The notes beneath the pieces were generated by a model. That model saw only the letters and a program-made list of their open reading frames with translations. It did not search any database and was not told where the DNA came from. Below, piece after piece: positions 1 to 7,725 of a DNA stretch of 64,000 nucleotides. Each line of letters begins with the position of its first letter. Positions within the stretch are counted from its first letter, which is position 1. Origin of the DNA: Flemingiibacterium sp045586505 (GTDB taxonomy: Bacteria; Bacillota; Clostridia; Oscillospirales; CAG-272); the NCBI GenBank assembly GCA_045586505.1, contig JAZNAL010000053.1, forward strand, positions 1 through 64,000, written 5' to 3'. The position numbers and the translations under genes were made by a program.

Positions 1-1
1 C

Positions 2-223
2 CCCGTGCTTAAAAGTCTTGAAGCAAAAGGATATGTTACCCGTAAAAGAAGCACCATTGATGAACGTTCGGTCAGCGTTTTCCTTACCGATAGCGGTGAG
101 GCGCTGAAGGAAAAGGCGGTGGACATTCCCGCAAAGGTTGCCGGATGCGTGGGACTGGATGGCGAAGAAGCGCTTCAGCTTTACCGACTGCTGTATAAGG
201 TGCTGGGCGCAGGGGAGAGATAA
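2..223 (+). CDS. MarR-family transcriptional regulator, C-terminal part
   Basis: The reading frame is open from the window edge, so the N-terminus lies outside. What is visible is the end of a winged helix-turn-helix: a recognition-helix end reading LKSLEAKGYVTRKRS, then the wing with DERSVSVFLTDSG, the usual MarR pattern D-x-R-x-x-x-x-x-L-T-x-x-G, then a C-terminal dimerisation helix. MarR proteins are dimeric repressors or activators that often respond to small aromatic ligands. The stop codon is 4 bases before the start of the esterase gene, so the two are probably co-transcribed and the regulator may control the esterase and cyclase. Family call is firm; ligand unknown. Confidence 0.85.
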   Translation, partial: PVLKSLEAKGYVTRKRSTIDERSVSVFLTDSGEALKEKAVDIPAKVAGCVGLDGEEALQLYRLLYKVLGAGER

Positions 224-227
224 GCCT

Positions 228-1163
228 ATGGCAAAATACAAAATCAACAGAGAATTCTTTCCGTTTTCGTGCTTCACGCCGCCCATCAGCGAGAAGTTCC
301 TCGCTATGGCTGTGCCGCATATGAAAGTGCCGAAATTCATCTATAAGGACAAGGAGCTTGACGTGAACCGCCACGAGGTCGAAAGCTATGACGGCGAGAA
401 GATCGAGTGCTTTCTCATGTCGCCGAAAAGCGTTGAGGGGAAAGCGCCGTGCCTTATCTATATCCACGGCGGCGGATTCGTGCTTCCTGCGGCGGGATAT
501 CATTACAAAAACGCCATGCGGTATGCCAAAGAGGCAGGCTGTAAGGTCATTTTTATCAATTACAGACTCGCGCCAAAGCATCCGTATCCCGTATTTTATG
601 AGGACTGTTATTCGGCTATGTGCTGGGTATATGATAACGCCGAAGCGCTTGGCATTGATACCTCGCGCATCGGCATCGGCGGTGACAGCGCAGGTTCTAC
701 GCTTGCGGTGGGCGTTTGTATGATGGCGAAGGATCGGGCGCATCCCGTGAGATTCCTGTTTCAGATGCTGCCGTATCCATATCTTGACGCGCGCGGCAAC
801 AGTGAGTCCTGCGAAAAGTATACAGATACGCCGATGTGGAATTCTACGCTGTCGGATCGCATCGGACCTATGACGAAGGTTGACCAAAATACCCCGAACT
901 ATGTTTATTATTCTCCCGTGGAAGTCGAGAACTTTGAAGGCTTGCCGCCTGCGTATATTGAAACGGCGGAGTTCGATTGCCTGCATGATGACGGTATTTT
1001 GTACGCCGAAAAGCTACGCGCGGCAGGTGTTGATGTAGTGCTTAATGAAACAAACGGCACGATGCATGGGTTTGATATTGTGCAAAAGGCAAAGACGACG
1101 CGAGAAGCAATTGAATCGAGAATTGTGTTTATGAAAACTTTGTATGATCAAAGCGACAAATAA
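228..1163 (+). CDS. alpha/beta hydrolase, hormone-sensitive-lipase (family IV) esterase
   Basis: A 311-residue cytoplasmic esterase-like hydrolase. The oxyanion-hole motif HGGG is at residues 80-83, the YRLAPKHPYP signature of the HSL family at 112-121, and the nucleophile elbow GDSAG at 152-156 with Ser154. A late Asp (EFDCLHDD region) and the His in MHGF complete the triad. No signal peptide is present. The start chosen is ATG 228 with a GGGGAGA ribosome site just upstream; an in-frame ATG at 138 lies inside the MarR gene and is rejected. It sits between a MarR regulator and a cyclase-family hydrolase, suggesting a small catabolic or detoxification operon. Substrate, probably a short-chain ester, is unknown. 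Confidence 0.88.
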   Translation: MAKYKINREFFPFSCFTPPISEKFLAMAVPHMKVPKFIYKDKELDVNRHEVESYDGEKIECFLMSPKSVEGKAPCLIYIHGGGFVLPAAGYHYKNAMRYAKEAGCKVIFINYRLAPKHPYPVFYEDCYSAMCWVYDNAEALGIDTSRIGIGGDSAGSTLAVGVCMMAKDRAHPVRFLFQMLPYPYLDARGNSESCEKYTDTPMWNSTLSDRIGPMTKVDQNTPNYVYYSPVEVENFEGLPPAYIETAEFDCLHDDGILYAEKLRAAGVDVVLNETNGTMHGFDIVQKAKTTREAIESRIVFMKTLYDQSDK

Positions 1164-1187
1164 GAATTTGTAGTGGAGAATTAAATA

Positions 1188-1787
1188 ATGAAAATCTATG
1201 ATATATCCCAAGAGGTTTTTAGTTGTCAAGTGTATCCTGGTGACCCGAAACCAGAGAAAAAGATTCTTAAATCAATGGCAAAGGGGGAAGTATATAATTT
1301 GACGTCATTTAATATGTGTGCACACAACGGCACACATATAGACGCACCGTTTCATTTTATTAAAGATGGAAAAACTGTGGACGAGATATATTTAGAGTCA
1401 GTTGTGGGAATGGCATATGTGGCAGAGCATCATGGGATTGTCACGGGTGATGATGCTGCCCAGATACTTGAAAAAGCGAAAAAACAGAACCCAGAAGCGG
1501 CAAAGAGAATTCTCATTAAAGGAGACGTAGAAGTATCATTAGAGGCTGCAAAGGTATTTGCCGCTTCAAATATTTTACTTCTGGGAAATGAGCCCCAGAC
1601 AATCGGGCCACAAAGTGCTCCAATGGCAGTCCATCTTGTACTCTTGGGTGCCAATGTTATCTTGCTTGAAGGAATTCGTTTATCAGAGGTGTCGGAAGGT
1701 GTTTATTTTTTAAATGCCGCACCACTGAATTTATCGGGCGCGGACGGTTCGCCGTGCAGAGCAATATTGATGGCTACCGATAGATAA
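1188..1787 (+). CDS. cyclase-family metal hydrolase (kynurenine formamidase-like)
   Basis: A 199-residue protein with the hallmark metal-binding motif H-x-G-T-H-x-D-x-P-x-H (HNGTHIDAPFH, about residues 43-53) of the cyclase/KynB family, metal-dependent hydrolases of amides such as N-formylkynurenine. Length matches the family. The start ATG 1188 is preceded by GTGGAG, 25 bases after the esterase gene. No other kynurenine-pathway gene is nearby, so the formamidase role is only a family-level inference; these proteins are often misassigned. The third base composition here is more AT-rich than the esterase. Confidence 0.8.
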   Translation: MKIYDISQEVFSCQVYPGDPKPEKKILKSMAKGEVYNLTSFNMCAHNGTHIDAPFHFIKDGKTVDEIYLESVVGMAYVAEHHGIVTGDDAAQILEKAKKQNPEAAKRILIKGDVEVSLEAAKVFAASNILLLGNEPQTIGPQSAPMAVHLVLLGANVILLEGIRLSEVSEGVYFLNAAPLNLSGADGSPCRAILMATDR

Positions 1788-1825
1788 ATTCCAATTTGTC
1801 GGGCGAGAAATTCACAGCATATTCA

Positions 1826-1854
1826 TTGACATTCATCGAAAAATATGGTATAAT
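1826..1854 (+). promoter_or_regulatory. sigma-70-type promoter of the MATE leader
   Basis: TTGACA at 1826-1831 and TATAAT at 1849-1854 with a 17-base spacer, perfect consensus in both hexamers. It starts a leader of about 160 bases before the MATE coding sequence. Confidence 0.85.
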
Positions 1855-1860
1855 AGCAGA

Positions 1861-2002
1861 GTTCATCGGAGGATGTTGTAAATCGTATGTACAGCGCCGG
1901 ATAAGATGTCGCGGGGGATCTTTGTCGGAGGGCAAGCACAGCGTAGTGGTGATGCCGGATTAAGACAATGGCTTTCGCGGTTAGTCTTATCGGCGTTTTT
2001 TG
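1861..2002 (+). promoter_or_regulatory. attenuated leader of MATE gene; candidate guanidine-IV (mepA-type) riboswitch
   Basis: Between the promoter and the MATE start lies a structured leader ending in an intrinsic terminator: arms 1954-1966 (GCCGGATTAAGAC) and 1984-1994 (GTCTTATCGGC) followed by a T run at 1996-2001. A terminator inside the 5' leader of a transporter gene is the layout of a transcription-attenuating riboswitch. The guanidine-IV riboswitch (formerly mepA motif) is known from Clostridia in front of MATE genes, so it is the leading candidate for the upstream 1861-1953 part. I could not align the aptamer consensus from memory; the attenuator is seen, the ligand is inferred. Confidence 0.6.
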
Positions 2003-2022
2003 TTTGTCAGCAGGAGGAGAAA

Positions 2023-3381
2023 ATGAAACAGTCAGAGAATTTTACAGAAGGAAAAATATTTTCGCCATTGATACGCTTTGCCTTACCCGTGCTATTGGCG
2101 CTCTTTTTGCAGGCAATGTACGGCGCGGTCGATCTGCTGATCGTAGGTCAGTTCGGCGGTGACCTTGCGGACGTGTACGTGTCAGCCGTGTCTACGGGAA
2201 GTATGGTTATGCAGACGCTGACGCTTGTTGTGACAGGGTTTGCTATGGGACTTACGGTTTTTGTCGGCGAGAAGATCGGCGCGAAGGAACCGGATGAGGC
2301 AGGAAGAATCGTCGGAAGCGGAATCTGCTTTTTTGGCGGTCTTGCGGTGGTGTTGACTGCCCTTATGATCGTAGCCGCTCCTGCGCTCTCTCGCTTGATG
2401 CACGCCCCCGCGGAAGCTTTTAACGAAACGGTGTCTTACGTTGTCATCTGCTCGACAGGTATGGTGTTTATCGTTGCCTATAATCTGCTCGGCAGTATTT
2501 TCAGAGGCATCGGCGATTCCAAAATGCCGCTCATTACGGTATCAATCGCCTGCGTGATGAATATTCTCGGTGACCTCTTGTTCGTGGCGGTATTTGGTAT
2601 GGGCGCAAACGGCGCGGCAATCGCAACGGTGTTCGCACAGGCGGTCAGCGTAGTGCTTTCCCTTATCATTCTTCGCAAAAGAGAATTGCCGTTCCGTTTG
2701 AACATAAAAGAGATTCGCCCCGTCGGTGACCATATCAGAAAGATATTGAAGCTCGGCGCTCCCATTGCCTTTCAGGATCTGCTCGTGAGCATCTCCTTTC
2801 TTGTGATCATCGCCCTTGTCAACAACATCGGCTTGACCGAGTCGGCAGGTATCGGAGTTGCAGAGAAGGTCTCCGCCTTCATTATGCTTGTACCGTCTGC
2901 GTTTATGCAGTCGATGTCGGCGTTTGTGGCGCAGAACTACGGTGCACGCAGGCTCGACAGAGCAAGAAAGGCTCTGAAGTACGGCATCATTTCTTCACTT
3001 GTCGTGGGTGTTGCGATGTGTTATTTTACATTCTTCCACGGAAATCTGCTTGCGGGAATTTTCGCCAAGGATGCGCCCATCATTGCACTCGCTTGGGATT
3101 ATCTCAAGGCTTACGCCATTGACTGCATTCTCGTGTCCTTCCTTTTCTCGTTCATGGGATACTTCAACGGTTGCGGAAACACCACCTTTGTTATGATACA
3201 GGGCATCATCGGCGGTATCGGCATCCGTCTGCCACTGTCTTGGATATTCAGCAAGATCGAACCCGTGTCGCTCTTTCGTATGGGTCTTGCAACGCCGTCC
3301 TCGACTGCCGTGCAGATTATGCTTTGCGTGGCATTCTTTATGTATTTATTATATAAGCAGAAGAAACAACTCCATAACTGA
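2023..3381 (+). CDS. MATE-family multidrug efflux transporter (MepA-like)
   Basis: A 452-residue integral membrane protein with twelve hydrophobic segments. It begins with the typical MATE opening (FTEGKIFSPLIRFALP, then YGAVDLLIVGQFGG), and the second half repeats the pattern (LKLGAPIAFQDLLVSISFLVII). MATE proteins export cationic drugs and other organic compounds using Na+ or H+ gradients. The start is ATG 2023 after CAGGAGGAG; an upstream in-frame ATG at 1906 lies inside the regulatory leader and is rejected. A strong intrinsic terminator follows the stop. The riboswitch-like leader implies ligand-induced export; guanidinium is a plausible but unproven substrate. Confidence 0.92.
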   Translation: MKQSENFTEGKIFSPLIRFALPVLLALFLQAMYGAVDLLIVGQFGGDLADVYVSAVSTGSMVMQTLTLVVTGFAMGLTVFVGEKIGAKEPDEAGRIVGSGICFFGGLAVVLTALMIVAAPALSRLMHAPAEAFNETVSYVVICSTGMVFIVAYNLLGSIFRGIGDSKMPLITVSIACVMNILGDLLFVAVFGMGANGAAIATVFAQAVSVVLSLIILRKRELPFRLNIKEIRPVGDHIRKILKLGAPIAFQDLLVSISFLVIIALVNNIGLTESAGIGVAEKVSAFIMLVPSAFMQSMSAFVAQNYGARRLDRARKALKYGIISSLVVGVAMCYFTFFHGNLLAGIFAKDAPIIALAWDYLKAYAIDCILVSFLFSFMGYFNGCGNTTFVMIQGIIGGIGIRLPLSWIFSKIEPVSLFRMGLATPSSTAVQIMLCVAFFMYLLYKQKKQLHN

Positions 3382-3387
3382 AACGGC

Positions 3388-3417
3388 GAGGGCTGACCGA
3401 AGTTGCGGTCAGCCCTC
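3388..3417 (+). terminator. intrinsic terminator after the MATE gene
   Basis: Twelve-base perfect stem, GAGGGCTGACCG at 3388-3399 with CGGTCAGCCCTC at 3406-3417, followed by AAAATTTG. The 3' arm and the following bases form one copy of a direct repeat found again at 9346. Confidence 0.75.
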
Positions 3418-3446
3418 AAAATTTGAGTTGCAGTAGACAAAGAAAA
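3408..3446 (+). repeat. direct repeat copy A bracketing the accessory block
   Basis: The 18 bases GTCAGCCCTCAAAATTTG at 3408-3425, then after about 11 bases ACAAAGAAAA at 3437-3446. The same two blocks in the same order occur at 9346-9383. The copies flank the NACHT, dehydrogenase and ATPase genes. Confidence 0.6.
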
Positions 3447-3487
3447 GGGGCGGCAGAGCGATCTGTCGTCGTGTTCATATAATACGG

Positions 3488-3516
3488 TTGAAAAAGGACG
3501 AAATTTGTGGTATAAT
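3488..3516 (+). promoter_or_regulatory. promoter of the NACHT gene
   Basis: TTGAAA at 3488-3493 and TATAAT at 3511-3516, 17-base spacer, extended -10 (TGGTATAAT). The 15 bases AATTTGTGGTATAAT are identical to those in the promoter of the alcohol dehydrogenase at 6567. Confidence 0.75.
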
Positions 3517-3576
3517 ATATAAGTTATGGAAGTGTCGTGGGGGTACTTCGAATAAGTGAAAAGAAAAGGGGATAAC

Positions 3577-6489
3577 ATGTTTGAAGCAATAATTATTGCT
3601 GTTGCGGAAGGTTTGACTTTAGAATGCGGAAAAAGCATCTTTGCAAGAGCCTGTATGTTTATTAAAAAATACAGGATAAAGAAAGCGCTTGCTGAAAGAA
3701 TCAATTCTGATATTTTGAGTAAGTGTGCTTTAGCTACATATTATAATGCGTTGGATAAGTTTCTATCCAAAGAGGATTTTGCAACCAAAATTGTAAAATA
3801 TAGTTTTGAACCAAGTTCCATGCCAATAAGCACTTTAAAAGAATATATAAAGTATTTGGCTGAAAAATTTATTCAAAACAACCCTTCGTTTTTGTATGAA
3901 AAAAGCAGAATATATTTCGATTTGAACACATTCTCCAAAATAATATTTGATATTATTAATGATTATTCAAAAGACGAAACTGCAAGACTTGTAATTTCTC
4001 AATTTAAAGAAACGTTAGGCGAAAGCATCGTCCCATTGCAAGAAAGCGTAGAGTCTCTTGAAAGAACTATAGAAAAATTTACCTCTCCTACATGTCAAGA
4101 CGGCAAACCAATCGATTTTGATGATGAAAGCAAAATAAAAATATATAAATCCTCTATGCTTGTACAATATATATTTGAGGATGAATATATTTCAAGAAAT
4201 ATTTATACAGGAAACGATGATGCCAAATCTTCTGTAACGTGTCTTTTGAGAGATAAACGGATAATATTGTTGGGCAATCCAGGCTGCGGAAAAACATATG
4301 AATCGATCAACGTATTGCGTGAATTTTGTGCCTGTGAAACTCTTGCACAGTATATCCCTGTTTATATGAAATTGAGGGAGTACGGAACGGTTTATAAAAC
4401 GCTGTGTGAGTATATTGAAAAACAAATCGAACCATATTGGGGAAACGTTACCGATGAAAAAGTAACGGAAGAATTGAAAACTAATCGATTTGCTCTGATA
4501 TTGGATGGCGTTGATGAGATAACAAACTCAGAATATAGAATCAAGTTTTTCTCTGAAATTAATTCATTGTTATCTTTTTCGAATTCTTTATTTTTTGTGA
4601 CATCTAGAACGAATCCTTACCATGGAAATATCAATGGAATAAAAGAATATCGTATCAACGACTTAACTCAAGAGCAAGTACGCAAAGAACTTCAAGATAG
4701 TGGAGTTTACTTCTCCATTTCTCGTCAGTATTATGAATTGTTTGCAAATCCATTGTTTTTGAATATTGGGAAACGTGTTTTAGCAAATTCTGGACGAAGC
4801 AAACTATACAATAAAAGTCATTTGTTCAACGCTTATTTAGAAGAGGTATGTTATAAGAGGGATAAAACTAAATTATTAGTTGCTGATATTCAAAAGAATT
4901 ACCATAATATTTTAATGTCCGTAGGACATTTAGCTTTTGAAAAATTTGAAAAGCCGTTCTTATCGATAGCAGAGTTTGATGAATTCTTTGGAGTTGAAGG
5001 AAAGGACTATACAGTAGATAACATTTGCGATGTTTTTAGAATTGATATTTTTAGAGTAAGCAATAATATATCCTTTTCTCATAAGCAGTTTAAAGAATTT
5101 TTGGCGGCATACTATCTAACAAAAAAATATGTAGTCACCCAAAATAGTGAATTATACTTATCGTTAATGAGTGACCTAAATTGGCAAGAAGTTATGATAT
5201 TTGCTGCTGGCTTGATAAGTGATATTGATGAACAAAATGCGTTTTTGGATATGATCTTAAAAATTAATTTAAAAACGTATATTTCGTGTGTAAAGTATAA
5301 AAATGATTTGTCTTATCTTTATCAAGAGCTTTCATACGAAGAATATTCAAAAAAGTATTTAGAGGTGCTGTATCAGAGTTATATTGGATTACTGGAATCG
5401 TACTTTCCTGATATTAAAGAAAAATTTGAACCTTTTTCAAGCAGAGATTTAGAAGCTTTGAAAGGCAAAAAGGTTTGTTTGACGGGCTCTTTATCACCAG
5501 ATAGAAAATATTTGCATTATTGGTTTGATTGGAAAGATCAAACCGAAGATACTGTTCAATTCATCAATGAAAGCGATATGCCCGAATCTCACAGGGATTT
5601 GGAAATGCGTGCAATTAGGGAAGAAAGACGAATAATCACGCACGGAGTCAATCTTGATTTATCAAATCTGATGGGTGATAGTGCCAGAAAAGTAGTGCTA
5701 GATTTAATTGAAAACAATTTGGAAGATATAACAAAGAATTTCCAATTGTATGATAGTGATTATATCTTGTACGAAAAACTACGCAGCAAAACAAGGCGTA
5801 TAAAAGAGTTGAAGGATAAATCAATCGAAGAAATTGCGCAGTGGTGTCTCGGACTAATAGAAGAAGCGCAAGGAAGATATACGAACTTACAAGGATATAG
5901 TTATAACGGAGTCGAGTTGTTTGATATTTTGTGGATTGCACAGGTGTTGGTAGACAGAGGAAAGTCAGAAAAAGCTTTAGAACTTCCTCAGGGGGATCAA
6001 CCATTTAAGCAGGGATGGATTTGGGAAGCTTACTCTACTGAACGAACGGTTGAAAGGCTTCAAATGTTTTTCTTATGGAGACAGAAATCCTTTGAAGAAA
6101 TGGTAGAGTATAATTTCCCAAGAATGAAAGAGTACTTTTCACGTTCCAAAGACAGTCCCTACAGATATAGAATACATCTCAAATTTAATGAAGGAGAGGG
6201 CTTTTCTTCGCATCCAAGTATAACTTATTATTATTTGTCTATTAGAGATGGCGAATCTAATATGCCGGAAGTTATAATATGCGATGATCTGCCGGGACAC
6301 AATGATGGTGTATTTAATCTAATATCAGAAAGCTTTTATTCAAATGGCAGAGAAGGTGATCATATGACTATTTCAACAACTGGATTTGATATGACGTTAA
6401 CATCTAGAACTAGTGGTGAACCCATGCCATTAACAAGTGTAGTCTATGATGACTTTAAGAGCGCCTTTAAAGAGTTGTTCGAAAAATAA
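3577..6489 (+). CDS. NACHT-domain NTPase, candidate antiphage (bNACHT-type) protein
   Basis: A 970-residue protein. Residues 1-190 form a helical N-terminal region; a NACHT NTPase follows with Walker A GNPGCGKT at about 233-240 and Walker B FALILDGVDE at 305-314. Downstream are typical NACHT winged-helix features (FSHKQFKEFLAAYYL, then LNWQEVMIFAAGL). Residues 580-970 match nothing I recognise and would be the sensor or effector part. Bacterial NACHT proteins are STAND NTPases, several shown to defend against phage. The start is ATG 3577 behind AAAGGGGA; a GTG at 3556 is less likely. It is a single-gene unit with its own promoter and terminator, and is much more AT-rich than its neighbours, suggesting transfer. 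The defence role is inferred. Confidence 0.85.
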   Translation: MFEAIIIAVAEGLTLECGKSIFARACMFIKKYRIKKALAERINSDILSKCALATYYNALDKFLSKEDFATKIVKYSFEPSSMPISTLKEYIKYLAEKFIQNNPSFLYEKSRIYFDLNTFSKIIFDIINDYSKDETARLVISQFKETLGESIVPLQESVESLERTIEKFTSPTCQDGKPIDFDDESKIKIYKSSMLVQYIFEDEYISRNIYTGNDDAKSSVTCLLRDKRIILLGNPGCGKTYESINVLREFCACETLAQYIPVYMKLREYGTVYKTLCEYIEKQIEPYWGNVTDEKVTEELKTNRFALILDGVDEITNSEYRIKFFSEINSLLSFSNSLFFVTSRTNPYHGNINGIKEYRINDLTQEQVRKELQDSGVYFSISRQYYELFANPLFLNIGKRVLANSGRSKLYNKSHLFNAYLEEVCYKRDKTKLLVADIQKNYHNILMSVGHLAFEKFEKPFLSIAEFDEFFGVEGKDYTVDNICDVFRIDIFRVSNNISFSHKQFKEFLAAYYLTKKYVVTQNSELYLSLMSDLNWQEVMIFAAGLISDIDEQNAFLDMILKINLKTYISCVKYKNDLSYLYQELSYEEYSKKYLEVLYQSYIGLLESYFPDIKEKFEPFSSRDLEALKGKKVCLTGSLSPDRKYLHYWFDWKDQTEDTVQFINESDMPESHRDLEMRAIREERRIITHGVNLDLSNLMGDSARKVVLDLIENNLEDITKNFQLYDSDYILYEKLRSKTRRIKELKDKSIEEIAQWCLGLIEEAQGRYTNLQGYSYNGVELFDILWIAQVLVDRGKSEKALELPQGDQPFKQGWIWEAYSTERTVERLQMFFLWRQKSFEEMVEYNFPRMKEYFSRSKDSPYRYRIHLKFNEGEGFSSHPSITYYYLSIRDGESNMPEVIICDDLPGHNDGVFNLISESFYSNGREGDHMTISTTGFDMTLTSRTSGEPMPLTSVVYDDFKSAFKELFEK

Positions 6490-6493
6490 TCAC

Positions 6494-6524
6494 AGGCAGC
6501 AATCGCAATTCGCGATTGCTGCCT
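6494..6524 (+). terminator. intrinsic terminator after the NACHT gene
   Basis: Perfect 13-base stem AGGCAGCAATCGC / GCGATTGCTGCCT with loop AATTC, followed by TATTGTTTG. Confidence 0.8.
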
Positions 6525-6543
6525 TATTGTTTGCAGAATCCTG

Positions 6544-6572
6544 TTGAATGAATAGGCAATTTGTGGTATAAT
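6544..6572 (+). promoter_or_regulatory. promoter of the alcohol dehydrogenase gene
   Basis: TTGAAT at 6544-6549, 17-base spacer, TATAAT at 6567-6572 with extended TG. A short hairpin (GCGGT...ACCGC, 6583-6598) lies in the leader and could influence expression. Confidence 0.7.
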
Positions 6573-6628
6573 TATATCATGAGCGGTATTTACACCGCAG
6601 TAAACAAATAAAAAAGGATGAAACAATC

Positions 6629-7663
6629 ATGCTAACCTACACATATATTTCAAAAGGAAAATTCGGCTTGGTTGAGAAACCAAAGCCTACAATACAGAAT
6701 GAACGCGATGCCATCGTTAAGATCACACTCGCCAGCATCTGCTCCAGCGACTTGCACATCAAACACGGTAGCGTGCCGAGAGCGGTGGAGGGAATCACAG
6801 TCGGTCACGAGATGGTCGGCATCGTGGAAGACATCGGGGCGGCTGTGACACACGTAAAGCCAGGCGACAGGGTCACGGTGAACGTGGAGACCTTCTGCGG
6901 CGAGTGCTTCTTCTGCAAGAAGGGCTTCGCCAACAATTGCACCGACAAAAACGGCGGTTGGGCGCTGGGATGCCGCATCGACGGCGGTCAGGCAGAGTAC
7001 GTTCGCGTACCGTTTGCGGATCAGGGGCTGAATAAGATTCCCGAGACCGTAACCGACAGACAAGCTCTGCTCGTTGGCGACGTTCTTGCTACGGGTTATT
7101 GGGCGGCGAAGATCTCGGAAATTACCGAGGACGATACCGTTCTCATCATCGGAGCAGGGCCCACGGGAATCTGTACGCTCCTTTGCGTGATGCTGAAAAA
7201 TCCCAAGCGCATCATCGTGTGTGAGAAGGACGAGAATCGCATCAAATTTGTGAATGAGCACTATCCCGATGTGATGACGGTCACGCCTGAAGAATGCCTT
7301 GATTTCGTTCGTAAGAACAGCGATCATGGTGGGGCAGATATAGTGCTTGAGGTAGCCGGAGCGGACTCCACTTTTCGTCTCGCGTGGGAGTGTGCTCGAC
7401 CGAATGCGATCGTGACGGTGGTGGCGCTTTACGACAAGGCGCAGACTCTGCCTCTGCCCGATATGTACGGAAAGAATCTGACCTTCAAGACCGGCGGTGT
7501 TGACGGTTGCGATTGCGAGGAAACGCTGAAGCTCATTGCCGAGGGCAAGCTCGATACCGAGCCGCTGATCACGCATACGTTTCCGCTTGCCAAGATTGAT
7601 GAGGCGTATGAACTGTTTGAGAATAAGCGCGATGGAGTTATTAAGGTTGCGGTGGAGATATAG
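6629..7663 (+). CDS. zinc-dependent medium-chain alcohol dehydrogenase
   Basis: A 344-residue MDR-family oxidoreductase. Catalytic zinc ligands are Cys38 (SICSSDLH) and His60-Glu61 (GHEMVG); the structural zinc site has Cys90, 93, 96 and 104 in CGECFFC...NNC. The Rossmann glycine motif GAGPTG follows near residue 170. These enzymes oxidise alcohols or polyols with NAD(P)+. The start ATG 6629 follows AAAAAAGGATG. The gene is monocistronic, ended by a hairpin at 7690-7719. Base composition resembles the core genes rather than the AT-rich NACHT gene next to it. The exact substrate cannot be read from the sequence; it resembles threonine/sorbitol-type and isopropanol-type dehydrogenases. Confidence 0.88.
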   Translation: MLTYTYISKGKFGLVEKPKPTIQNERDAIVKITLASICSSDLHIKHGSVPRAVEGITVGHEMVGIVEDIGAAVTHVKPGDRVTVNVETFCGECFFCKKGFANNCTDKNGGWALGCRIDGGQAEYVRVPFADQGLNKIPETVTDRQALLVGDVLATGYWAAKISEITEDDTVLIIGAGPTGICTLLCVMLKNPKRIIVCEKDENRIKFVNEHYPDVMTVTPEECLDFVRKNSDHGGADIVLEVAGADSTFRLAWECARPNAIVTVVALYDKAQTLPLPDMYGKNLTFKTGGVDGCDCEETLKLIAEGKLDTEPLITHTFPLAKIDEAYELFENKRDGVIKVAVEI

Positions 7664-7689
7664 GATCAATTATATTGATGTAAGAAAAA

Positions 7690-7719
7690 CCGATGAGGAA
7701 TCAAATGAAACCTCATCGG
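7690..7719 (+). terminator. intrinsic terminator between dehydrogenase and ATPase genes
   Basis: Stem CCGATGAGG at 7690-7698 and CCTCATCGG at 7711-7719, flanked by AAAA and TTTT runs so it can serve both converging genes. Nearly the same hairpin recurs at 9202-9230, on the other side of the ATPase gene. Confidence 0.65.
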
Positions 7720-7725
7720 CAATTT

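Noticed and set aside
84..986. 300-codon minus-strand open frame opposite the esterase gene
   Set aside because: The plus-strand frame has full esterase motifs; the minus frame is rich in Arg/His and has no ribosome site or recognisable domain.
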